Part shown: in pieces, positions 16,244-24,844 of the stretch
How positions within the stretch are numbered: the first letter of the stretch is position 1
Layout of the letters: every line of letters begins with the position of its first letter
DNA from: an uncultured Flavobacteriales bacterium
GTDB lineage: Bacteria; Bacteroidota; Bacteroidia; Flavobacteriales_G; Salibacteraceae
Reading direction: 5' to 3'
Assembly (NCBI GenBank): GCA_937121175.1
Contig: CAKZKD010000001.1
Span: 1-64,000, forward strand
DNA length: 64,000 bases
Position numbers and translations under genes: made by a program
Notes under the pieces: model-generated
Databases searched by the model: none
Told to the model about the DNA's origin: nothing
Seen by the model: only the letters and a program-made list of their open reading frames with translations

Positions 16244-17404
16244 TTAAAAAGACCATTTCAACCTTAAAAATACAGCTGAGCCTAAATGTCTAAAAACTTG
16301 TTGTTGTTCACCCAAATAAATTTGTCCTAGTAAATTCACATCCCACGTGTTAGAAATAGAGTAGGATACACTTGGCATGAGGAATAGGGTATTAATACCT
16401 TGTAAATAAATTGCTGAACCAGACCATGTAAAAAGAGGAGTGAAGTTACCCGCTACTTGTGTCATATAACTGAACTGGCTTGGCGACAAATTTTTGGCGG
16501 CTATGCCTTGGGCAAATATTTCCGACGCTGCTATGGCATCGGGTGAATCGAGTCCACCGCTATTGAATAAGGTTCCAAAGTTCACATAAATACCTTTTTT
16601 AAAGGTGTAATCAAAACTAAGTGCTGTTCCAACTACTCCAGCCGCTGAGTCTAAATGGTCGTATGGATGAAAGTAGGTAGCTTCACCTTTAAAACCAACA
16701 TTTTTAATGCTCCCAGCCCAACCTGTTCCAATGGCAGCGTCTTTTTCTGCTTTCGCAGCAAAAACTTGAAAATCATATTTCCACTTATTGAAACCATATT
16801 TAAGGGCATAGATATCTGAGTCGTAATTACCGGTGAATTTGTAGACTAATTCAATATTATTCATGCCTTTCAGAAAACGCTGAATTTTTATGGCATCGCT
16901 ACCTGGGCGTTCTTCGTAGTCAAAATCGGTAAAGTCGTATGCATTGAATATATCATTAGGATTCCAAGCTAAATTTAGTCCCCAATTGATGCGTTGACGA
17001 CCAATTCGGATGTTCCAATCGTCGTTCATGTAATCTAGCCAAGCTCTGTCAATGGCAGAATTGAGTACAAAAGATTTGGACTCAACTAAATTGAAAGACA
17101 AGTCCACAAGGCCGTAATCGGCCCCAATTACATCCTTAAATATAGGGTTAGCCTCTAACGCCTCTCCGTAGAAAAAACGATTTCTTAATTCAAGACCAGC
17201 TGTTAAGTTTTTATTAGCATAGTACCTGAAATTGAGTCGATTGTGAATGAAGTTGTCTTGAATCGTAGAGTCTGCATCACGTATATTGAGGATATGCATG
17301 TCTTTTACATATCCACTCATGTTTACTTTATCCTTGAATTTGGATTGAGCAGTTCCGTAGCTGCTCAATAGGAGAGAAAAGGATAAGAAAAGTAGGGTTT
17401 TCAA
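16244..17404 (-). CDS. outer-membrane porin-like barrel of the LolA-like/ABC operon
   Basis: 386 residues with signal peptide ending GTAQ. The mature protein is rich in long amphipathic strands (LTAGLELRNRFFYGE, WNIRIGRQRINWGLNLAW) and ends in LRLKWSF, with the terminal Phe of outer-membrane barrels. The motif RIGRQRINWG is frequent in porin-like or DUF1302-like proteins. It is the last gene of the operon 22101-16244 (TetR, LolA-like, two permeases, ATPase), so it may be the outer-membrane component of that export system. A repeat hairpin separates it from the ATPase gene. Confidence 0.65.
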   Translation of the reverse strand: MKTLLFLSFSLLLSSYGTAQSKFKDKVNMSGYVKDMHILNIRDADSTIQDNFIHNRLNFRYYANKNLTAGLELRNRFFYGEALEANPIFKDVIGADYGLVDLSFNLVESKSFVLNSAIDRAWLDYMNDDWNIRIGRQRINWGLNLAWNPNDIFNAYDFTDFDYEERPGSDAIKIQRFLKGMNNIELVYKFTGNYDSDIYALKYGFNKWKYDFQVFAAKAEKDAAIGTGWAGSIKNVGFKGEATYFHPYDHLDSAAGVVGTALSFDYTFKKGIYVNFGTLFNSGGLDSPDAIAASEIFAQGIAAKNLSPSQFSYMTQVAGNFTPLFTWSGSAIYLQGINTLFLMPSVSYSISNTWDVNLLGQIYLGEQQQVFRHLGSAVFLRLKWSF

Positions 17405-17424
17405 ATTGTTGATGTGTTATTGAG

Positions 17425-17445
17425 ATTCTGAAACGAGTTCAGAAT
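17425..17445. repeat. interspersed palindromic repeat (hairpin)
   Basis: ATTCTGAA and TTCAGAAT form a perfect 8-bp stem with a 5-base loop, followed by GACGG. This type of sequence (GATTCTGAAACnAGTTCAGAATGAC) is a common intergenic repeat in Bacteroidota. It sits between the ATPase and barrel genes and could tune read-through. Confidence 0.6.
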
Positions 17446-17473
17446 GACGGAATGGAAAGAATGAGTACTAGTT

Positions 17474-18166
17474 TTATTGTACATGTTGTTTTTCATCAGA
17501 AATAATTTTACCGTCTTCCAACGTAATAATTCTTCTGGCTCTATCTATAACGCGCTGGTCATGAGTAGAGAATACGAATGTGGTGTCTTCTTCTTTGTTC
17601 AATTTGAGCATAATGTCCAACAAATTGGCGGTTGATTTTGAGTCAAGATTTGCCGTAGGCTCATCGGCTAAAATAAATTGGGGTTTTGATGCCAAAGCCC
17701 GTGCAACGGCAACCCGCTGCTGCTGCCCACCAGAAAGTTCGGTAGGCCGATTGTTCATACGATCTTCTAATCCTACCTCTGCTAACAAAGATTCAACTCG
17801 TTTATCCCGTTCGGCTTTAGGAGTGTTTTGCAATAACATGATAAACTCCGTATTTTCTTTTGCGGTCAAAACTGGAATCAAATTATAGGATTGAAAAACA
17901 AAGCCAATATTCCTTAATCGAAAGTCAATCAGTTCGTTAGCACTTAAGTTTTCTATTTCGGTAGAGCCAATTTTAACACCGCCAGAACTAGCTTTGTCAA
18001 GCCCCCCAATAATGTTGAGTAGGGTAGTTTTACCCGAACCCGAAGGGCCTACAATGGCTGTAAACTCTCCCTTTTTAATTTCAAGGTCAACACCGTTTAC
18101 GGCATAAACTGGCACGGGGCCTTCGTCGTAAACTTTTGATAGGTTCGAAGTGGTAATTACATTCAT
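17474..18166 (-). CDS. ABC transporter ATP-binding protein (LolD/MacB type)
   Basis: 230 residues, a complete ATPase. Walker A is GPSGSGKTT (residues 40-48), the Q-loop lies in VFQSYN, the signature is [15 protein letters not shown], Walker B is [12 protein letters not shown], and the H-loop is FSTHDQRV. The signature and spacing are those of the LolD/MacB/FtsE group, which powers lipoprotein release or other mechanotransmission rather than substrate translocation. It follows the first permease with three bases between them and should pair with the two FtsX-type permeases encoded upstream. Confidence 0.92.
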   Translation of the reverse strand: MNVITTSNLSKVYDEGPVPVYAVNGVDLEIKKGEFTAIVGPSGSGKTTLLNIIGGLDKASSGGVKIGSTEIENLSANELIDFRLRNIGFVFQSYNLIPVLTAKENTEFIMLLQNTPKAERDKRVESLLAEVGLEDRMNNRPTELSGGQQQRVAVARALASKPQFILADEPTANLDSKSTANLLDIMLKLNKEEDTTFVFSTHDQRVIDRARRIITLEDGKIISDEKQHVQ

Positions 18167-18169
18167 AAC

Positions 18170-19384
18170 TTATATTTTTCGGATTGCAGTTGCAGGATTT
18201 AATCGTAAAGCTTTGAGGGCAGGGTAGATAGCGGCAAGTAAAGCCATAATCAACACCATTCCAGTGACTTCTATATAACTCTGATTCTCTAGGTAAGGAA
18301 AGATGGTGCTGGCAAAACCTACGTCTTCATACGAGGCGCCTGAAAGGTTTATTCCATGTTCTCCGAAATAGGTAATCATTCCCCAAGAAATGAGCAGACC
18401 GAGCGGTGCGCCGAGCATGCACATAAAAATGGTTTCAATCATTATCATTCCAAAAATCCGGGTTTTATTCATGCCAATTGACATTAACATTCCCAATTCT
18501 TTTACCCGTTCCAATACCGCCATAAGCATTGTGTTTACAATGCTAAACAGCAGAGCAAGTAACACAATTCCGACAATAATATATAGGTATAATCCAATCA
18601 CTTCATTCATAATGCGCATGCCAGCTGCTAAGTCTAGCCAAGGCAAAATCTCGAGATTCTCGTATTTTTTTTGAAAATCTGAAGCTACTGTTTCAGCTAA
18701 ATCTTGGTGGGTTAGCATCGCCGCAATCTCGTGGTAATCTTCCTCTACTTTTATCAATTTGCGCATGTCTTGTTCGCGGACAAACACATTAAAATTGTCG
18801 TACATGTTGTTGTCGGTTTTGTACAAACCCACTACCCGAAAAGCGCCCGCAGTAATTTCTCCGTCTCGGTCCTGAAGGGTGAGCACAAGTTTAGAACGCA
18901 CTTTTATCTTGTACTTTTCGGCCAATCGTTCACTGATAAGGACAGGATTTCGTTTAATTCCTTCAAAATAAGCACCGTCAACCAATTGCGTACTCAAGCT
19001 ACTAACTAGTGCCTCTTTACTCGGATTTATACCAACTACTCTAATAGAACCGCTTTTATTGGCAGAACCAATCATGGCCATAGAAACTAATCGACCCGCA
19101 GCTGCAGTAACTCGCTCGTCTTGCTCCAATTCATTGAGCTTTTCAGCAGAAGAAGGAATTGTCAGATTAACTTTTAGGTCGTCCCTGAATTCCTTTTGGT
19201 GGTATTGTAAGTGCGCTACTTCAACCTCAATTATAGATTGAATTTTGGCGGTCATCATTCCTTGAACGAATGCTGTTACAAATACTCCAGCCCACAATCC
19301 AAGTGCGATTGCGGTAATTACTACGAAGCTTCTGACTTTGTTTCGCCAGATATTTCTCCAAGCTATTTTAATCAACAGTTTCAT
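18170..19384 (-). CDS. ABC transporter permease, FtsX/LolE type (first of two)
   Basis: 404 residues. N-terminal membrane helix (residues 19-40, SFVVITAIALGLWAGVFVTAF), a large periplasmic MacB_PCD domain of about 230 residues, then three C-terminal helices containing MAVLERVKELGMLMSIGM, the FtsX core motif. It starts one base from the stop of the other permease and ends three bases from the ATPase start. The arrangement of two permeases plus a LolD-like ATPase is that of a lipoprotein-sorting or similar envelope system. Confidence 0.9.
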   Translation of the reverse strand: MKLLIKIAWRNIWRNKVRSFVVITAIALGLWAGVFVTAFVQGMMTAKIQSIIEVEVAHLQYHQKEFRDDLKVNLTIPSSAEKLNELEQDERVTAAAGRLVSMAMIGSANKSGSIRVVGINPSKEALVSSLSTQLVDGAYFEGIKRNPVLISERLAEKYKIKVRSKLVLTLQDRDGEITAGAFRVVGLYKTDNNMYDNFNVFVREQDMRKLIKVEEDYHEIAAMLTHQDLAETVASDFQKKYENLEILPWLDLAAGMRIMNEVIGLYLYIIVGIVLLALLFSIVNTMLMAVLERVKELGMLMSIGMNKTRIFGMIMIETIFMCMLGAPLGLLISWGMITYFGEHGINLSGASYEDVGFASTIFPYLENQSYIEVTGMVLIMALLAAIYPALKALRLNPATAIRKI

Positions 19385-19385
19385 A

Positions 19386-20600
19386 CTAGCTTCTCATTTG
19401 TTTAATGGCATCAATGCTCAATAGTTTTATCAGCGGGTAAATAGCAATAGTTGCGGCTAGGCAGAACACAATTATTCCTTGATTGATAAATATTTCGGGT
19501 GCGACAGAAGGTTGTAATACGGCTTCTAAGCCATATTCTTCAGTCATTTGTTTGAGCTCGTCGCCCAATTTGATAGGAGAGAAGTAGAGGTAAAAGCAAA
19601 CCGGAAGTGCGCCAATTACTCCAACAATAGCCCCTAAAACAGAAATGGAAATAACCTCTAACCAAACTAAAACTGCCAATTGAAAACGTTTCATGCCGAT
19701 AGCGACCAGCACACCAAATTCGTGTTTGCGTTCGGCTAACATCATAAGTATGGTTCCGAAAATGCCAAAGGAAATGACCAAATACAAAATGAACATGAAC
19801 ACGTAACCCTCGGTTCTGTCGGTCTCAATCATTTTTACCAATCCCGGATTCAGTTCTTGCCAGTCGTAGGCAACCAAGTTTTCAGGCAATTGAGTTTTAA
19901 GCTTTTTAGCCACCTTAATTCCCGCATTTGCTGAGTTGACCTGTAGAACCAAATTGGTGATTAGATTTTCTGCTCCGTATAAAGTTTGTGCAGTTTTCAG
20001 CGGCAAGAAAACAACTTGTTTGCTAATCTCTGGAGAGCCAAATTTTACAATGCCTTTAATTCGATATTTACCAGCTGCACTAACACCATGATAACCCTGA
20101 CCGAGCAGTACTATGGTGTCTCCAACGGTGACGTTCATATATTCGGCGAGGCCATCACCTATAAGAACTTCGTTGTCGTTTTGAGTTAAATACTCACCTT
20201 CAACCACGCGATTGTGTAATTGGGTGCCAAGCTTCTCTTTTTCAGGGTTAACACCAACAACCAAAGCACCTTTACTCACCGTTTTATGTGAGGCCAAAGC
20301 AAAGCTTTCGAGCCTAGGAAGGCTTTCTTCAATTGCCGATTCTGAACCTACTGCATTTTTAACTTCATCGGTAAATTCAAAGGAATAGTCAAGCGTTTTT
20401 TCTTCGTTGTATCCTTTTAATTGAATTTGAGCGTAGCCGTAAAAATCGCCAGCAGAATTTTTAATCATGTTTACGTAAACTCCTTCTTTGATACTCGACA
20501 TGAGTGTGGAAAGAATCACCGCAAAAAAGATAGACCCGAGAGTTATTGCTGTTCGACGTTTATTCCGCCAAATATTTCGCCATGCAAGTTTTAGAAACAT
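19386..20600 (-). CDS. ABC transporter permease, FtsX/LolC type (second of two)
   Basis: 404 residues, the same architecture as its neighbour: helix at about 16-40, periplasmic domain, then helices near 275-300, 320-350 and 375-395, with MMLAERKHEFGVLVAIGMKRFQ as the FtsX motif. The two permeases share the opening LAWRNIWRNK, so they look like an old duplication forming a heterodimer. It is preceded by a 176-base gap holding AT-rich inverted repeats. Confidence 0.9.
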   Translation of the reverse strand: MFLKLAWRNIWRNKRRTAITLGSIFFAVILSTLMSSIKEGVYVNMIKNSAGDFYGYAQIQLKGYNEEKTLDYSFEFTDEVKNAVGSESAIEESLPRLESFALASHKTVSKGALVVGVNPEKEKLGTQLHNRVVEGEYLTQNDNEVLIGDGLAEYMNVTVGDTIVLLGQGYHGVSAAGKYRIKGIVKFGSPEISKQVVFLPLKTAQTLYGAENLITNLVLQVNSANAGIKVAKKLKTQLPENLVAYDWQELNPGLVKMIETDRTEGYVFMFILYLVISFGIFGTILMMLAERKHEFGVLVAIGMKRFQLAVLVWLEVISISVLGAIVGVIGALPVCFYLYFSPIKLGDELKQMTEEYGLEAVLQPSVAPEIFINQGIIVFCLAATIAIYPLIKLLSIDAIKQMRS

Positions 20601-20629
20601 CAGTAATTTTTAATTGTGAGTTTGGATTG

Positions 20630-20775
20630 AAATAAAATTTTGAATGTTGAATTTTAAGTTTTTAATTATTGGGTTATGACTATTAGGATGTTTAGTGCTA
20701 GTAGCATTAAGTGCGCAAGTGCGTTCAAAAACCATGATTAAAAATTCAACATTAAAAATTAAGAATTCAAAATTC
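20630..20775. repeat. AT-rich imperfect inverted repeat
   Basis: TTTTGAATGTTGAATTTTAA near 20637 is mirrored by TTAAAAATTCAACATTAAAA near 20738, enclosing about 80 bases. It lies inside the operon, between the LolA-like and permease genes. It could form a long hairpin on the transcript; sequences of this kind are common intergenic debris in Bacteroidota. Confidence 0.5.
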
Positions 20776-20776
20776 A

Positions 20777-21517
20777 TTAACGAATTCTTCGCATATTCTG
20801 AGTAGTGAAAAAATCCTTTTCTATTTCAATGTCAAATTCTAAGTCATTGTAAATAAGTACAGTAGTGTTTCCGGGTTTTTCCATGGGCATCATTTCAGTT
20901 TCGGTAACGAAAGTTTTTCCGCCAAATTCTCCAATCTTTTTAGCACTCATTACATTGATTAAATATCCGTCTTCGTCGTACATTTCACTTTTGAGCTGCA
21001 GGTAATCTTTCGTATCTACCCAAATAAATATTTTACCCCAAACTACAGGTGCTCCTTCTTTCGGAATGAGTTCAATTTTGGTGCATTTTCTACCCAGAAT
21101 TAGGCTGTCTCCCACAATTGCGTGATTGTAATCCACCAAAATGCTCGATTGTTTTACTAAGTCGTCATTTGTGAAATCAGTTCCCATCCAAGATTGCATC
21201 ATCATAGAAGGTGGAAGTTTTACACTGCGCTCAATAGTAGGCAACCAGTTCCAAACTTCTTTGTCAATTTTAAGCATTACGGTTCCTTTTTCTTTGGCGG
21301 GTTCCATAATGTAGGTCATGGCATAAGACGTACCCAACGACCACGATTTCATTCTGATTTCTCTAGACCATCGCGGCCTGTTTATTTGAATGGTGATGTC
21401 TGCTTTAGACGATTTGCCCCTAGTAAGTTCGTCCGCTTTTTGAATAATTTCTTTTGCAGTTTGTGCATTGGCAAATGCAGTAGCACATAATATAGCAAGT
21501 GTTAATAGCGTTTTCAT
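20777..21517 (-). CDS. LolA-like outer-membrane lipoprotein-sorting protein
   Basis: 246 residues with signal peptide MKTLLTLAILCATAFANAQ. The mature part matches the LolA-like periplasmic family (PF17131): DITIQINRPRWSREIRMKSWS, then IMEPAKEKGTVMLKIDKEVWNWLPTIERSVKLPPSMMMQSWMGTDFTNDDLVK, and a C-terminal DLEFDIEIEKDFFTTQNMRRI. These proteins form a half-barrel that carries lipids or lipoproteins across the periplasm. The location upstream of two LolCE-like permeases and a LolD-like ATPase supports a dedicated carrier. Its ATG overlaps the TetR stop by four bases. Confidence 0.88.
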   Translation of the reverse strand: MKTLLTLAILCATAFANAQTAKEIIQKADELTRGKSSKADITIQINRPRWSREIRMKSWSLGTSYAMTYIMEPAKEKGTVMLKIDKEVWNWLPTIERSVKLPPSMMMQSWMGTDFTNDDLVKQSSILVDYNHAIVGDSLILGRKCTKIELIPKEGAPVVWGKIFIWVDTKDYLQLKSEMYDEDGYLINVMSAKKIGEFGGKTFVTETEMMPMEKPGNTTVLIYNDLEFDIEIEKDFFTTQNMRRIR

Positions 21518-22101
21518 TTGTAGAGTGATTTTATATAATCTTTAAAATATTGAATAGAGTCTTCTACAGGGTAGTTTTCAGGGTCGAGGATAATATGCAT
21601 TTGAATACCGTCCATCATGGCGGCAATGTGCCGAACCAAGCTCAGTGAGTTTTCAATTCCTTTAGATTGGAAAAACGCAATCATAGCGCCCATGAATTGT
21701 TGAATGGGTTCGGTTGCCAATTCCATAAAAATAGGAGTAACCTCCGGTTGGGTAGATAATGTAAGGTATAACCGCGCACGTTTTAGGTCTTTCAATGTGA
21801 TTTCAATACTATAGTCAATCCACTTCATTACATCCTCTTCAGAAAAGTTTTCTGGCTTTTGAGTTGGGAAACCTTCAACAATATCGCTCATTATTTTTTG
21901 CATAAGCGCTTTTAGAACTGCCTCTTTACTATCAAAGTAGTTGTAGAGTAAACCTTTAGATATTCCAGCCTTCTTGGCAATTTTACTGATAGAAGAGAGG
22001 TGATAGCCATCTTCTGCAAATAACTCAAGCGCAGTTTCTAAGATTTGCTCTTTTCTGCTGTTGCGTATTGCTTCGAATTGTTCTTCGGACCTTGGTGCCA
22101 T
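21514..22101 (-). CDS. TetR-family transcriptional regulator
   Basis: 195 residues. The N-terminal helix-turn-helix is clear: QILETALELFAEDGYHLSSISKIAKKAGISKGLLYNYFDSKEAVL (residues 18-64). The ligand domain contains a WIDYSIEITLKDLKRARLYL helix. It is the first gene of the operon down to 16244 and overlaps the LolA-like gene by four bases, so it very likely controls its own operon through the operator pair just upstream (22111-22160). Ligand unknown. Confidence 0.9.
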   Translation of the reverse strand: MAPRSEEQFEAIRNSRKEQILETALELFAEDGYHLSSISKIAKKAGISKGLLYNYFDSKEAVLKALMQKIMSDIVEGFPTQKPENFSEEDVMKWIDYSIEITLKDLKRARLYLTLSTQPEVTPIFMELATEPIQQFMGAMIAFFQSKGIENSLSLVRHIAAMMDGIQMHIILDPENYPVEDSIQYFKDYIKSLYK

Positions 22102-22110
22102 GTTTTATAA

Positions 22111-22160
22111 TTGAACGATTGGTCAAAAGTAAAACATATTTTTAAATGACCGTATGGTCA
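22111..22160 (-). promoter_or_regulatory. TetR operator pair and promoter of the LolA-like/ABC operon
   Basis: Two dyads share the half-site TTGAnC/GnTCAA: TTGAACGATTGGTCAA (22111-22126) and TGACCGTATGGTCA (22147-22160), centres 35 bases apart. On the minus strand TACTTTTG at 22124-22131 fits the Bacteroidota -7 box TAnnTTTG and overlaps the nearer dyad, so a bound repressor would block transcription. No well-spaced -33 TTG is visible. Assignment to the adjacent TetR protein is inference. Confidence 0.6.
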
Positions 22161-22325
22161 ATATAAAATAAATAAAATTATTTTTCTTTCCCCAAATCAA
22201 TCTTCCGAAAAAAGAAGCCCCGGATATTTCAAAATCATTCAATAGGTTCCTATTAGTCTAGTTTATACGAGTCAAGCAGAAATGCTGAAGTAAATTCGGT
22301 ACGGCTTTGCAATCTCTCAGATAAA

Positions 22326-23123
22326 GTGAATACCTACTTTCGCAACGTGGCTAAATTCAAACACTACTACCTCATTCGGATTTCCTATTTAGGCTATCGC
22401 TTGCACGGTTGGCAAAAGCAACCCAACGTAAAAACGGTGCATTTGATGGTTGACCGAACCCTCAAGTTTGTATTTCAGCACGATAGATTCAAAACCTTAG
22501 GAGCCAGCAGAACAGACGCTATGGTATCGGCAAATGACAGTGCCTTTGAACTGTTTATGAATGAAGAGTTGCCTGAGAATTTTGAGGCGGACTTGCAAAG
22601 GAATTTGCCTTTAGACATTCGATTAGAATCGATTGAAAGGGTAGATGAACACTTCAATATTATTCAATCGGTAACCTCCAAAACCTACCGGTATTATTTC
22701 TGTTTTGGAGAAAAGCCAAACCCAATATCTGCTTCGGTATTGGCGTGGTATCCTGAAGAATGGGATTTGAATTTGCTTTGGCAGGGTTTAGAAAGACTTG
22801 AAGGGACCCATAATTTCAAGAGTTTCTGTACCCAACCAAAAGAAACAACCGAATACATACGAACCATAGATCAGGCAGTTTTTGCAGAAAACAACGAACT
22901 TACTGCCAGCTTTTTTCCTGAGAAGTCCTATTTCCTTGAGTTTAAAAGTAAAGGTTTTGTGCGCAATCAAGTTCGACTTATGGTGGGTGCATTGTATATG
23001 TTAGCGACTAACAGATTAACATTAGAAAAGTTGGAGTATGCATTAGAGTATCATTACGATTTTAATAATCAATTGATTATAGCTCATGCTTCAGGATTGC
23101 ACTTACACTCAATTGATTTTTAG
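22326..23123 (+). CDS. truA: tRNA pseudouridine(38-40) synthase
   Basis: 265 residues. TruA converts uridines 38-40 of the tRNA anticodon arm to pseudouridine. The catalytic Asp is in GASRTDAMVSA (residues about 55-65; the family consensus is GRTDAGVHA), and the family segments YLGYRLHGWQKQP and FKSKGFVRNQVRLMVGAL are clear. The catalytic motif is somewhat diverged, as in several Bacteroidota TruA proteins. The start is a GTG; a later start near HYYLIRISYLG is possible. Stands alone, divergent from the TetR operon. Confidence 0.88.
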   Translation: MNTYFRNVAKFKHYYLIRISYLGYRLHGWQKQPNVKTVHLMVDRTLKFVFQHDRFKTLGASRTDAMVSANDSAFELFMNEELPENFEADLQRNLPLDIRLESIERVDEHFNIIQSVTSKTYRYYFCFGEKPNPISASVLAWYPEEWDLNLLWQGLERLEGTHNFKSFCTQPKETTEYIRTIDQAVFAENNELTASFFPEKSYFLEFKSKGFVRNQVRLMVGALYMLATNRLTLEKLEYALEYHYDFNNQLIIAHASGLHLHSIDF

Positions 23124-23201
23124 AAACTGCTGTTTCACATTCATTAATACCAATATTGCATTTCGCATAGATGTTTATATATCTTTCATCAAAATCAAAT
23201 T

Positions 23202-23444
23202 ATGGATACCAAAGATTTACCGAAAACACTTGCTTTATTGACAGTCGGATTTGCCGCTGGTGTTGTTGCAGGGGTGCTTTTTGCACCTGAAATGGGTGAA
23301 GAAACCCGTGCTAAGCTAAAAGAAAAAGCCGGCGAAATTGGTGATGAATTAGAAGATAAGTACCTCTCTGAAATAGAGCAACTTAAATCCAAATTGTCGG
23401 AGCTTAAATCTGAGGTTGGTGATAGATTAGACTCAAAAGCTTAG
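23202..23444 (+). CDS. YtxH-domain small protein
   Basis: 80 residues. One glycine-rich membrane segment (TLALLTVGFAAGVVAGVLFAPEMG), ending in the typical LFAPxxGxxxR motif of YtxH/gas-vesicle-like proteins. A charged, coiled-coil-prone tail with repeated KLKSELKSE-like heptads follows. Such proteins are linked to envelope stress, but the role is not established. It is the first of three tightly spaced genes (2 bases to the next). Confidence 0.8.
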   Translation: MDTKDLPKTLALLTVGFAAGVVAGVLFAPEMGEETRAKLKEKAGEIGDELEDKYLSEIEQLKSKLSELKSEVGDRLDSKA

Positions 23445-23446
23445 GT

Positions 23447-23800
23447 GTGAAGATTACGGAAGATTTACGAGGTTTTTTAGACCAAATTTTATCACTGGTG
23501 AATGCGCACCTTAATTATTATAAAGTGGTGGCTATCGAACAATTGGTGAAACTATTGGCAAAGCTAATTGCGATGTTAATTCTACTGATTACGTCCCTAA
23601 TATTTTGGTTGTTTATGTCGGTTTGGCTTTCATTTGTTATTGGTACTAGTCTTAACAGTGTTGGAGTTGGTTTTCTAATTATGGCTGGAGTTAATGTGCT
23701 TTTGGGCGGTTTAATTTATGCGTTAAGAGTGCCATTATTTATTAATCCATTCATTGCGTGGCTCGGCACAGCCTTTGAACCTAAAGAGGGGGTGGTGTAA
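23447..23800 (+). CDS. holin-like (DUF1469-type) membrane protein
   Basis: 117 residues with two long hydrophobic segments (about 40-65 and 70-95) separated by a short loop, and an amphipathic N-terminus. It resembles the putative superfamily III holin-X or phage-holin-family proteins that usually follow YtxH genes in Bacteroidota. The start is GTG, two bases after the preceding stop; its own stop overlaps the next ATG by one base. Function unknown. Confidence 0.7.
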   Translation: MKITEDLRGFLDQILSLVNAHLNYYKVVAIEQLVKLLAKLIAMLILLITSLIFWLFMSVWLSFVIGTSLNSVGVGFLIMAGVNVLLGGLIYALRVPLFINPFIAWLGTAFEPKEGVV

Positions 23801-24030
23801 TGGAAATTAAAACGTTAAAACAATTGCAACGTGCTAAGCTTCGACGCAAGTACGAGTTGGAGCTGTCAAAACTGGAAACTAAAGTGGCGGTTTCTAAGTT
23901 AGAAAAATATCAAAAGTTTAACGGAATACTCGAAATGATATTGGCTAATACTAGCTCGAAAAGTACTTCAATAATTACCGCTGTTGCAGGAGTTGCCTAC
24001 AAAATTTTCGGAAATCGTTCCTCTAAATAA
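23800..24030 (+). CDS. small hypothetical protein of the YtxH cluster
   Basis: 76 residues. A basic, coiled-coil-like N-terminus (LKQLQRAKLRRKYELELSKLETKVAVSKLEKYQKF) is followed by a short hydrophobic stretch near residues 55-68. Starts on the last base of the holin-like stop, so it is translationally coupled. Third gene of the YtxH/holin/hypothetical trio; no family name recognised. Confidence 0.65.
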   Translation: MEIKTLKQLQRAKLRRKYELELSKLETKVAVSKLEKYQKFNGILEMILANTSSKSTSIITAVAGVAYKIFGNRSSK

Positions 24031-24091
24031 ATACTCCCAATAAACGGTATTATTGGAATCACAAAAGCCGCATTTCATTAATTTCGTACCT

Positions 24092-24832
24092 ATGAAAATC
24101 TGTTGGTTCATCGTCTTTTTTACGGTCTCGATTTCCTCGTTAACTGCCCAGGTTTTTGATCAACAAACCATACCTAAACCAGAAGAATCATATCAGTTCA
24201 AAAAAGTCAATATCGATTTTAAAGCGGGTCTTGCAATTCCTGTTGGGAGTTTTGCAGATGCGAATACGCTTCTTTCTGAAGAACGAGTAGGGGCGGCACT
24301 TACTGGAATTGCTTTGGGCGCAGAATTAAATGTAAGGCCAACTGACTTGGTTGGGTTTGGATTAAATATAGCGGGCACCTCGAACCCCTATAACACTTCA
24401 CCTTATGATTTCTATGCGTCGAACGATTCTGTATTTACTGGTGTATCTTCACAGAGTTATTTGAACCTAAAGGTATTAGGCGTTTTTTCTCTAGGAGTGG
24501 CAACAGAATCTCTAGAAGCAGACTTCAAACTTATGGCCGGACCGATGATTTCTCGCTTACCAGAACAGGTGCTAACATGGAATTATTCTGGGTTTACCCT
24601 TACCGATACTCGTTCGAAGAGCAATTCTGTAGGCCTTTGTTATGGATTGGGGTTTGATACCCGCTATTACCTGGGTGAATTTTATTTGAAAACGTTCGCA
24701 GATTTTACAAGTTCTACAGTATTACATGATGTCACTTATACGGCAACAGGGATTGGTAGATATGGTGGTGAAACCATTACAACCAAAATGAATTGGATTA
24801 CGATGGGTTGTGGATTTGGAATTAGATTTTAA
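24092..24832 (+). CDS. outer-membrane beta-barrel protein
   Basis: About 246 residues from MKICWFIVFFTVSISSLTAQ (signal peptide); the earlier ATG at 24053 would put 13 residues in front of it. The mature sequence is strand-rich (VNIDFKAGLAIPVGSFAD, ALGAELNVRPTDLVGFGLNI, GLGFDTRYYLGEFYLKTFADF) and ends CGFGIRF, typical of OprD/OmpW-like small barrels. No specific function. It lies 12 bases upstream of the HMG-CoA lyase gene. Confidence 0.7.
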   Translation: MKICWFIVFFTVSISSLTAQVFDQQTIPKPEESYQFKKVNIDFKAGLAIPVGSFADANTLLSEERVGAALTGIALGAELNVRPTDLVGFGLNIAGTSNPYNTSPYDFYASNDSVFTGVSSQSYLNLKVLGVFSLGVATESLEADFKLMAGPMISRLPEQVLTWNYSGFTLTDTRSKSNSVGLCYGLGFDTRYYLGEFYLKTFADFTSSTVLHDVTYTATGIGRYGGETITTKMNWITMGCGFGIRF

Positions 24833-24844
24833 TACTATTTACTT

